Source: JTS-RE9 sp964649195
GTDB lineage: Bacteria > Planctomycetota > Phycisphaerae > Phycisphaerales > Phycisphaeraceae
NCBI GenBank assembly: GCA_964649195.1
Contig: CAZYPK010000009.1
Location: forward strand, 1-64,000
Direction of reading: 5' to 3'
DNA: 64,000 bases
The translations under genes were made by a program, and so were the position numbers. This document shows positions 57,412 to 64,000 of the stretch, piece after piece. How positions within the stretch are numbered: the stretch's first letter is position 1; each line of letters begins with the position of its first letter. The notes beneath the pieces are model-generated. The model was not told where the DNA came from. It did no database searches and was given only the letters and a program-made list of their open reading frames with translations.

Positions 57412-59814
57412 ATGAAAACGTTCAAAACGATTGTCGGCGGTTCTTGCACAGGTTCTGCGCGCATGCGAAGAAGAATGGTCGCACGGGTGCTGGCCGCGGT
57501 CGGGCTGCTGGTCTCCGGCATGCCGTCGTATGGCTTGAACGTCACGTGGAATCTCGCAACCGGCGGCAACTGGGATCAGGTCACCGCCAACTGGAGCGGC
57601 GATGCGGCGGTTTACACCAACGGCGATGCGGCCACCTTCAACAACAACGCAGGCGGCACGATCGCGCTCATCGGCACGATCGCTCCCCTGAGCACCACGG
57701 TCAGCGCCGCTTCGGGCGCCTACACCTTCACCGGCACAGGCATCACCAGCGGCTCGCTTTCCAAGAGCGGCGGCGGCACGCTGATCCTGAACAATGCCAA
57801 CACCTACGCCGGCGGCACGACCATCGCCGCCGGTTCCGGCCAGGTCACCGCCACCGTCAACACCGCGCAGAACGCCATCGGCGCCGGGGCCGCTTCGATC
57901 GGCGCCAATTCCACCCTGCAACTGAACAACACCAACACCTCCGGCACCACCGTCAACATCGGCAACACGTTCACCGGCACCGGCCTGCTCAAGCTCAACT
58001 TCGCGGCGGGCGGCTCGGCCAGGAACACCACGATGGCGGGTGTCACCGGTTTCGATGGCGTCATTCAACTGACCAATTCCGGTGCGAACGGCGACAAGTG
58101 GAACGTCATCGGCATCAACGCACCCGATGCAATCGTGCAGATCGATAGCGGCAGCCAGTTGCTGCCTAACGGAACCGCCTCCACCTTTGAAAGCGTACGC
58201 ATCATCGGCACCGGCAACACGGAAAACCGCGGCGCCATTCGTCTTGTCAGCACCACGCTCAACGCCCCGATCAGCCTGCTGGGCAACGCCACCATCGGCA
58301 GCGAAGGCACAGGCGGATTCATCAACGGCACCATTTCCACGGCTGTCGCCGGCACCTCGACGCTCACGCTCGGCACAGCGAACAGCCCCATTCTCCCCGC
58401 TGACATGATCAAGGACGTGATCAGTGACGGCATCGGCACGCTGGCCTTGAATGTCTTCAATCAGAACTCGGGAAACATCTTCATCCTCGGCAACAAACTC
58501 AACACCTACTCCGGCGGCACCACGCTCTTAAACAGCAGCAGCGGCACGCGCCTGGTCATCAACACCATCACCGGCACACCCTACGGCAGCGGCGCCATCA
58601 CCGTCGGACAGGCGGCCACGGACAGGGCGGGCATCTATTTCACCGGCGCCAACCAGACGCTGGCCAACGACATCGTCATGAACACGGCACTGGGCAACGA
58701 CCGCCCCGGTCTTCGCTCGGATGTGGCGAACGTCACCCTCTCAGGGCAGATCACCGCCAACCTCGCCGATGCCCTCTTCTCCACCAACGGCAACGCCTCG
58801 TTCAACCTCACCGGCAAAGTGACCGGCGCCATGGGCCTGAACCTGGACAACCAGTTCGGCGCCACGCTCAGCGTCACCCTCAACAACGCCGCCGAAAACA
58901 ACGACTACGCCGGCAACACCAACATCGAAGCCACCAAAACCACCCTGATCCTCGGCCGCAACAACCAGATCCCCAACGGTCTGGGCAAAGGCAATGTCAT
59001 CCTCGATGGAAGGCTCAACCTCAACGGCTTCAGCGACACGATCAACGGACTGTCCGGCAACGGCATCCTCGACGGCGTCAGCGGAACGCCCACCTTCACC
59101 GTCGGCGACAACAACGCGACCAGCACCTTCGGCGGCGTGATCACCGACACCGCCGGCGCCCTGACCCTCAACAAGATCGGCTCAGGCGTCCTCTCCCTCG
59201 CGGGCGTCAACACCTACGCGGGCCATACCAACATCAACGCCGGCACCCTCGCCCTCACCGGCGCCGGCTCGATCAACGGCAGCCCCGTCATCAGCATCGA
59301 CACCGGCGCGACCTTCGATGTCTCGTCCGTCTCCGGCGGCTACCACCTTGTCTCCGGCCAGTCGCTCATCGGCGACGGCTCGATCATCGGCGATGTCGTC
59401 ACCGATGCCGGCTCGCTGATCTCCCCCGGATTTTCCCCCGGCTTCTCCATCGGCACCCTCGGCTTCTCGGCCGGCCTGGACATCGACGGCGGCGTGCTCA
59501 TCGAGGTGGATCCGACCGCCGCCGGCCAGAAGATCGACATCATCAATGTCGCCGGCCTGCTCGACCTGTCCGATGCCGCGCTTGAGTTTGACTTCCTCAC
59601 CACCCCGATTAAAGGGGTTTTCATCTTCGCCAACTACGGATCGCTCAACGGCGAGTTTTCCTCGGTCACCGGCCTGCCTGCCGGATTCTGGGTCGATTAC
59701 CGCTTCAACGGCCAGAACCAGATCGCCCTGATCAATGTCCCCGAACCGGCCACGATGTCGCTGCTGGCCCTGGGCGGCCTGGGCCTGCTGCGAAGACGGC
59801 GGGTGACGGGATAA
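57412..59814 (+). CDS. PEP-CTERM protein with autotransporter-associated beta-helix repeats
   Basis: An 800-residue exported protein; AAGGAG lies five bases before ATG 57412. The signal peptide is VARVLAAVGLLVSGMPSYG (about 23-41). The mature part is a Gly/Asn/Thr-rich beta-helix with autotransporter-associated repeats: LSKSGGGTLILNNANTYAGG, GNKLNTYSGGTTLLNSSSG, LNKIGSGVLSLAGVNTYAGH. The C-terminus is VPEPATMSLLALGGLGLLRRRR, a PEP-CTERM sorting tail, and there is no beta-barrel, so it is not a true autotransporter. Such proteins probably coat the cell or matrix. Adhesion is likely but unproven. Confidence 0.88.
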   Translation: MKTFKTIVGGSCTGSARMRRRMVARVLAAVGLLVSGMPSYGLNVTWNLATGGNWDQVTANWSGDAAVYTNGDAATFNNNAGGTIALIGTIAPLSTTVSAASGAYTFTGTGITSGSLSKSGGGTLILNNANTYAGGTTIAAGSGQVTATVNTAQNAIGAGAASIGANSTLQLNNTNTSGTTVNIGNTFTGTGLLKLNFAAGGSARNTTMAGVTGFDGVIQLTNSGANGDKWNVIGINAPDAIVQIDSGSQLLPNGTASTFESVRIIGTGNTENRGAIRLVSTTLNAPISLLGNATIGSEGTGGFINGTISTAVAGTSTLTLGTANSPILPADMIKDVISDGIGTLALNVFNQNSGNIFILGNKLNTYSGGTTLLNSSSGTRLVINTITGTPYGSGAITVGQAATDRAGIYFTGANQTLANDIVMNTALGNDRPGLRSDVANVTLSGQITANLADALFSTNGNASFNLTGKVTGAMGLNLDNQFGATLSVTLNNAAENNDYAGNTNIEATKTTLILGRNNQIPNGLGKGNVILDGRLNLNGFSDTINGLSGNGILDGVSGTPTFTVGDNNATSTFGGVITDTAGALTLNKIGSGVLSLAGVNTYAGHTNINAGTLALTGAGSINGSPVISIDTGATFDVSSVSGGYHLVSGQSLIGDGSIIGDVVTDAGSLISPGFSPGFSIGTLGFSAGLDIDGGVLIEVDPTAAGQKIDIINVAGLLDLSDAALEFDFLTTPIKGVFIFANYGSLNGEFSSVTGLPAGFWVDYRFNGQNQIALINVPEPATMSLLALGGLGLLRRRRVTG

Positions 59815-59865
59815 GAGCCGCGACTCAACGAGTCGCGGACGTGAGCAGCCTGAAGGGGCGCAAGA
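59815..59865. repeat. Left end of the ~170 bp element, copy C
   Basis: GAGCCGCGACTC, AAC, GAGTCGCGGACGTGAGCAGC and CTGAAGGGGCG match the left end of copies A and D; the interior then diverges. A right-end-like palindrome lies at 60162-60182, beyond the MITE-like element, so copy C may have been interrupted or rebuilt. Confidence 0.65.
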
Positions 59866-59970
59866 CAGCGCGGTTGATCGACGATTTCTGCCCCGTGTCT
59901 TGCCCTCTGTCCCCTATTTCCCGTCCCCGCGCGGAGCGTCGCCCCCGGAACAAAGCCTTTGCTCCGCGGC

Positions 59971-60107
59971 TATTGATGGTCACTTTAGTAAAAGCCCCAA
60001 GCCCGATGGCGAGTCCGCGAGCCGTCGGGGTATTCCGGCTCGATACCCCAAGGGTTCGGCGGACCTCACCCTTGGGCTTGGGGCTTTTACTAAAGTGACC
60101 ATCAATA
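59971..60107. mobile_element. MITE-like palindromic element with 34 bp perfect inverted repeats
   Basis: Arms 59971-60004 (TATTGATGGTCACTTTAGTA, continuing to GCCC) and 60074-60107 are perfect inverse copies over 34 bases. Between them, GGGGTATTCCGGCTCGATACC and flanks are themselves nearly palindromic, so almost the whole 137 bases can fold. The outermost TA on both sides could be a target-site duplication, as for Tc1/mariner/IS630-type elements. No transposase gene; it would depend on one elsewhere. Confidence 0.75.
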
Positions 60108-60155
60108 AACACCTCATTTGTCTCTCGTCCTGTATTCCGCGGTTTTCGAGGCGTC

Positions 60156-60740
60156 TCACCTCCGCGACTCGTCGAGTCGCGGCTGCAACATCGCCTTCGA
60201 GATCATGTAGAGGCCGCTTTGGTAGTCCTTGAAATGCATGAACGTCGCCGCGCGGTAGGTGCCCACGCGGCGGAAGCCCAGTTTCCGCCGGACGGCCTGC
60301 GAAGCCGGGTTGAGGATCGGCTTCTCGACGGTCGCCCCGAAGAACCAGGCATCGGGAAACTCATCGAGAACCGCCTGGTAAAGCGCCCGGGCCACCCCGC
60401 GCCGTCTGAAGTGCGGCGCGGTTGCCTTGTGATGCACGTAGAAAACCCGCTCGCTTTGCGGAATCGTGTCGTCGGTCCACTCAACGTGGCGAAGGTGCTC
60501 TTCAAGTTCGCGGTACGGCTCGCTTCCTTTGGGGTAGGCGATAAGGAAGCCGACAACGCGGGAATCGCAGCGGGCCACGCGGACGATGCCGTGGGCGAGA
60601 TAACAGGCAAAGCGATCTTCGGTGAACGCATCGACGAGAAAACCATCGGCAAGGTCCGAGGTGTTTCCCAAAACGACCGCGGCGGCGATCGCAACGCAAC
60701 CGGCCGCATCGGCTGAACCCGCGGCGGAGATTTCAATCAT
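60156..60740 (-). CDS. GNAT-family N-acetyltransferase
   Basis: A 194-residue protein from ATG 60740, with AGGAG six bases upstream; an ATG five codons earlier is possible. The acetyl-CoA site is HHKATAPHFRRRGVARALYQAVL (R/QxxGxG/A-like RRRGVA). The upstream strand is VFYVHHKA, then FFGATVEKPILNPASQAVRRKLGFRRVGTY. Acetylates an unknown amine in the cytosol. The last nine residues (QPRLDESRR) and the approach to the stop are encoded by a CCGCGACTC palindrome of the ~170 bp repeat family. The native C-terminus has therefore probably been replaced. Confidence 0.85.
   Translation of the reverse strand: MIEISAAGSADAAGCVAIAAAVVLGNTSDLADGFLVDAFTEDRFACYLAHGIVRVARCDSRVVGFLIAYPKGSEPYRELEEHLRHVEWTDDTIPQSERVFYVHHKATAPHFRRRGVARALYQAVLDEFPDAWFFGATVEKPILNPASQAVRRKLGFRRVGTYRAATFMHFKDYQSGLYMISKAMLQPRLDESRR
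60162..60182. repeat. Palindromic end of the ~170 bp element inside the GNAT gene
   Basis: CCGCGACTC-GTC-GAGTCGCGG, lying in frame at the 3' end of the acetyltransferase gene. Confidence 0.85.
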
Positions 60741-60776
60741 GGCCGTCTCCTGCATGTGAACCTGGGTGCGGAACCG

Positions 60777-60945
60777 GAGCCGCGACTCAACGAGTCGCGG
60801 ACGTCAGCGGCCTGAAGGGGTGTCGAAACGCGCCTTTTTCTTTCAGCCTCGATCGGCGTCCGACCGTTTTCGCGTCCCATGATCCGCTGCGCGATGGCCA
60901 CGCCATTCTTGTCGCACACGTCCGCGACTCGTTGAGTCGCGGCTC
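60777..60945. repeat. ~170 bp element with self-palindromic ends, copy D
   Basis: The most regular copy. The left end is CCGCGACTC-AAC-GAGTCGCGG and the right end CCGCGACTC-GTT-GAGTCGCGG, so the two ends are inverse copies of each other and each folds on itself. The interior matches copy B. It ends 15 bases before the stop codon of the beta-helix gene. Confidence 0.85.
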
Positions 60946-60959
60946 TTGTCCCAAACTCA

Positions 60960-63900
60960 TCACTCGCGCCGCTTGAGGAAACCGGCGGCGCCGGCGATCA
61001 GCAGCGGAACCAGAATCAGGTTGACCGCCCGCATGATCGCCGCCCAGTTCTCATAGGTGAGCGGGAGCCAGGACGCCAAAGGTCGATCGGCGGGCTTCCA
61101 CTCGCTGTCGATCAGCAGATCGATCAGCGGCACCTGCACCCGCATGGCCATGAAGAAGGCGGATTGAGCGCCCCAGCCACCGTCGTCGGGGTACCCGCCG
61201 TCGCCGGGCCAGGGGTTGAAGTATTTCGGATCGGGCTTGGTCGTGTCCGCCGTCTTTTTGCCGTCCTCCTTCGGTGGGGGTTCCGGGGGTTCCGGGGGCT
61301 CCGGGGGTTTCGCAGGTTCCGTCTTGGCCACCTCAAACCCCAGCGGACGTTCGACGGAGTGCGGATTGAGGAAGACGCACCAGTTCAGGAGCCAGAGGAG
61401 GATGAAGAAGTGAATCGCCCTGCCGGGCCGCACGCCGTAGCCGAAGCAGAAGTCGAGAATCCCTTTCCGCCACCACCTGACGACCGCGCTGAAGGAGGGC
61501 TTTTTGCCGCGCTGCTCGGGCACGCCGTCCTTTTCGGAAGGCCTCGTTTCCTTCAGTTCCCGCCGGCGCAGGCATAAGAAGACCTCGTCGGCCAGCGGAT
61601 CGTTGCCCGCCGCACGGGCCCACTGCTCCACCTCCAGGTAAAACGCCGGGCTGAAATGGGTCGATTCGAGGAAGTTGAGCACCTTGCCGTGCTCTTTCGC
61701 CGAAGCCTCGCGCGATAGAGAATCGGACGCCTGCCCGCCCGGCTTCGTCGGAGGATTATCGCTGGCTGTTGCATTCGCGGGCCGGCGCAGTCGATGAGCG
61801 ACATGCCGCATCCACCCGATGGCCCCCTTGACGAGGCGGTGGATAAGGCAGTCGAGGCGGTGGATAAGGCGGTCGAGGCGGTGGATGAGGCGGTCGAGAA
61901 AGGGCAAACGCCGTCGGTAAGCGACACACCACAATACCCCGGCAACCCCCGCGTAGATCACGATCGCCAAGATCACGGTCGCTTCCGCGGACCACCCCTC
62001 TTTCCACAAAAAGCTCGGCAGGATCAGGCGGGCCATCACCGCCATGAAGACAAACCAGATCACCATCCGCACCCAATCCTTCAAGGTGGGCGGCGGCGTT
62101 TTGCCTTCGTCGAAGCGTTTCAGAATGAGATCCTCGAACTTCAGGCGATGCACGCTGAACAGCCTTTTTTTCCCGTTCTCTGCTTCCGTCGTCTTGCCGC
62201 GAAACTCCAGTTGCTGGGCGGTCGCGCCGTCGAGCAGGATCGCTTTGGGGATGATGGTTCCCTTGTTCCCCGTCTTGTTTTCTTCGCCTGTATTGGAGAC
62301 TTCCAGACTGATGCTCACCTCCGTCAGCTTCGCGCCGCGGGCATCGACGATGCCGCGCACCTGCGGATAGGGGCCGCTGGCGTTGGTCTCATCGGTGAAC
62401 ACGCGCCCCTGGATGGTCGCCGAGCGGAGAATGAGGTTGCCGCCGACCTGGGCTTCGGTCATGTTGAGTTCGCCCCGAAAGGTGGCGTCCTCGGCATCCA
62501 CATGGCCGTGAACCACCGCGCCGTTGAGCTTGACGTTGCCGCGGACCTCGGACATGTTCAGGACGAGCGCGGGATCCGTATGCTTGTCAGCCTTGGCGGG
62601 CGGCAGGGTGAATCGCTGATGGTGATCGCCTTGTCTCCAACGAGTCCTTCGCTCTTTTACCAGTCGCTTGAAATAGGCGTCCGGTGAATCGTCCGTCTTT
62701 TCCATTGGAAACTCTTTGACCAATCGCCCCAACGGTTTGTCATTGAACTTCACAACGGACTTTTCCAATTCCTCCGGCGTGGGTAATTCAGGTTTGGCGA
62801 ATAACCCATGCCAATGTTGGGCCACATATTCCATGTATTTCGGCCAACCACGTATGCGATAGTACAATCTTCGCATATCCACCAGCCGCTTGAAACAGGC
62901 GTACGGTGAATCGTGAGGCTCTTCCATTAACTCTTTGACCCATCGCCCCCACTGGACATCGTTCGTCAATTCCACAACGGACTTTTCCAGTTCATCCGGC
63001 GTGGGTAATTCAGGTTTGGCGAACAACTCATACCAATATTGGGCCACATGTTCATATTTCATGGATCTTATTGATAGCCAACCATATAGGCGACAATACG
63101 ATCTTCGCGAATCCACCAGCCACTTGAAATAGACGTTTGGTGAATCGTGAAGCTTTTCCATTAACTCTTTGACCCATCCCCCCCATCGGACATCGCCCGT
63201 CCACTTCACAACGGACTTTTCCAGTTCATCCGGCGCGGGCAACTCAGGTTTGGCGAACAACTCCCACCAGTCATCGGGCATCGATAGCCGGCACTCATCC
63301 CCGATCGCCGTGCCGTGCAGCGAGAGGTCGCCTTGGATCTTCGCGTGCAGGAGATCGAGTCCGCCGATGAAGTCGGCGTGACAGGCCCACAGTGGACCTA
63401 GCACCGTGCAATACCGCAGGTCCGCCCGACCGGTTACCGTCACGGATCGCGCATCCCCTTCCTTTGGGCGACCGGTCTCTTTTGTTGGGTTCACCGCCTG
63501 CATGGACAAGTCGCTCATGCGAGCCTGGAACAGTGACAGCCCGCCATAGATCAGGGTTCCATTCCGGATGACCACCGACCCGCCGATCTCGGCTGCGCTC
63601 ATATCGACAGCCGTACCGTGCATCATCTCGGCATTGATCACGGCGTTGCTGAAGCCGACCTTCCCCGTGATCTTGGCCGACAGCAGGTTCACCTGTCCTG
63701 TCACATTCGTGTCGTGGAAGAACACCGACCAACCGACTTCGGCTGATTCCATATTGACAGCCGTGCGATCCATCCCAGCGTTGATCACGGCGTTGCCGAA
63801 GGGGACACCCCCCGTGATCTTGGCCGACAGCAGGTTCACCTGTCCCGTCACCCTCGTGTCTTCGTCGAAGATCACCGACCCACCGACCTCGGCTGATTCC

Positions 63901-64000
63901 ATATTGATAGTCATGCCGTCCTCCATCTCGGCATCGATCATGGTGTTGTCGAATTTGACCTGCCACCTGACCTTGGCCCGCAGGTCCACCTGTCCCGTCA
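60960..64000 (-). CDS. Large beta-helix repeat membrane protein with ion-channel-like C-terminus (5' end outside window)
   Basis: At least 1010 residues. The frame stays open to the window edge and the repeat (VTGQVDLRAKV) is already running there, so the true start lies beyond. The first ~210 residues are bactofilin/pentapeptide-like beta-helix repeats of about 35-40 residues (VTGQVNLLSAKITGGVPFGNA, GTAVDMSAAEIGGSVVI). Then come three ~80-residue repeats starting LFAKPELPTPDELEKSVV, more beta-helix, and two membrane helices (VIWFVFMAVMARLILPSFLW; ATVILAIVIYAGVAGVLWCVA). Next is a run of seven-residue units LIHRLDR. Finally FYLEVEQWARAAGNDPLADEVFLCLRRRE and FGYGVRPGRAIHFFILLWLLN lead to a last helix. 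That ending resembles pentapeptide-repeat proteins fused to two-helix ion channels. Confidence 0.72.
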   Translation of the reverse strand, partial: TGQVDLRAKVRWQVKFDNTMIDAEMEDGMTINMESAEVGGSVIFDEDTRVTGQVNLLSAKITGGVPFGNAVINAGMDRTAVNMESAEVGWSVFFHDTNVTGQVNLLSAKITGKVGFSNAVINAEMMHGTAVDMSAAEIGGSVVIRNGTLIYGGLSLFQARMSDLSMQAVNPTKETGRPKEGDARSVTVTGRADLRYCTVLGPLWACHADFIGGLDLLHAKIQGDLSLHGTAIGDECRLSMPDDWWELFAKPELPAPDELEKSVVKWTGDVRWGGWVKELMEKLHDSPNVYFKWLVDSRRSYCRLYGWLSIRSMKYEHVAQYWYELFAKPELPTPDELEKSVVELTNDVQWGRWVKELMEEPHDSPYACFKRLVDMRRLYYRIRGWPKYMEYVAQHWHGLFAKPELPTPEELEKSVVKFNDKPLGRLVKEFPMEKTDDSPDAYFKRLVKERRTRWRQGDHHQRFTLPPAKADKHTDPALVLNMSEVRGNVKLNGAVVHGHVDAEDATFRGELNMTEAQVGGNLILRSATIQGRVFTDETNASGPYPQVRGIVDARGAKLTEVSISLEVSNTGEENKTGNKGTIIPKAILLDGATAQQLEFRGKTTEAENGKKRLFSVHRLKFEDLILKRFDEGKTPPPTLKDWVRMVIWFVFMAVMARLILPSFLWKEGWSAEATVILAIVIYAGVAGVLWCVAYRRRLPFLDRLIHRLDRLIHRLDCLIHRLVKGAIGWMRHVAHRLRRPANATASDNPPTKPGGQASDSLSREASAKEHGKVLNFLESTHFSPAFYLEVEQWARAAGNDPLADEVFLCLRRRELKETRPSEKDGVPEQRGKKPSFSAVVRWWRKGILDFCFGYGVRPGRAIHFFILLWLLNWCVFLNPHSVERPLGFEVAKTEPAKPPEPPEPPEPPPKEDGKKTADTTKPDPKYFNPWPGDGGYPDDGGWGAQSAFFMAMRVQVPLIDLLIDSEWKPADRPLASWLPLTYENWAAIMRAVNLILVPLLIAGAAGFLKRRE
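61850..61905. repeat. 21 bp tandem repeat encoding LIHRLDR heptads
   Basis: GGTGGATAAGGCGGTCGAGGC-type units of 21 bases, about 2.7 copies, give an amphipathic seven-residue repeat (RLIHRLDRLIHRLDCLIHRL) just after the second membrane helix. Confidence 0.8.
62730..63290. repeat. Coding repeat of about 240 bp, three copies
   Basis: Three diverged copies, each encoding LFAKPELPxPxELEKSVV followed by a WVKELMEE-type helix and a Tyr/Arg-rich segment. They are less GC-rich than the rest of the gene and interrupt the beta-helix region. Probably an inserted and amplified module. Confidence 0.75.

Noticed and set aside
60837..60846. CTTTTTCTTTC inside copy D as a terminator T tract
   Set aside because: The same run occurs at the same place in copy B as part of the element interior, with no stem directly before it.

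Overview
The window looks like chromosomal DNA of a planctomycete, most likely of the class Phycisphaerae. This is inferred from two large exported proteins ending in a PEP-type sorting tail (VPEPAT, hydrophobic stretch, RRRR), a subtilase with the planctomycete surface motif LEPRLLLSA, a periplasmic sulfatase, the CPxCGYDL...CPECG zinc ribbon typical of planctomycete membrane proteins, and high GC. I see no rRNA, tRNA, CRISPR array, transposase or integrase gene.

Layout. 0-10.3 kb: LamG/PEP-CTERM protein, sulfatase, rpiB, PfkB kinase, a DUF433/DUF5615 toxin-antitoxin pair, gltX, a cytosolic NrtA/NasS-like binding protein and a nitrilase-family hydrolase. 10.3-22.1 kb: pseudopilin-like protein, sthA, the competence genes dprA and comEC, a Tat-exported phosphoesterase, and a SNF2 helicase with a SWIM-finger protein. 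22.2-33.1 kb: two GT-C membrane glycosyltransferases, a subtilase with a recently duplicated domain, and a lower-GC three-gene operon (aminotransferase, glycosyltransferase, fused ketoisomerase/acetyltransferase) for a 3-acetamido-3,6-dideoxyhexose. 33.3-52.3 kb: a type IV pilus/type II secretion locus on the minus strand (pilB, pilT, pilB, pilC/gspF and five pilin-like genes). It is split by about 5 kb of small same-strand genes (VapBC, SUKH, zinc-ribbon and unknown proteins) bounded by copies of one repeat. 52.8-64 kb: an FG-GAP repeat protein, a DUF3800 protein with a structured RNA candidate just downstream, hflX, a decayed two-gene module, an autotransporter-repeat PEP-CTERM protein, a GNAT acetyltransferase and a large beta-helix/ion-channel-like membrane protein cut by the window end.

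How it fits together. dprA, comEC and the pilus ATPases are the usual parts of DNA uptake, so this stretch could supply a transformation machine. The surface proteins, sugar operon and GT-C enzymes fit cell-surface building. Intergenic DNA is unusually rich in repeats: a ~170 bp element with self-palindromic ends, an ~85 bp element, a GGGTGGCTGGGGC inverted-repeat element, a MITE-like palindrome with 34 bp perfect arms, long hairpins and several heptanucleotide tandem arrays. Repeats and palindromes also lie inside the leader-peptide coding sequence of three neighbouring prepilin-like genes. The observations most worth following are the DUF3800-linked RNA, the cassette-like array inside the pilus locus, and the prepilin leader repeats.
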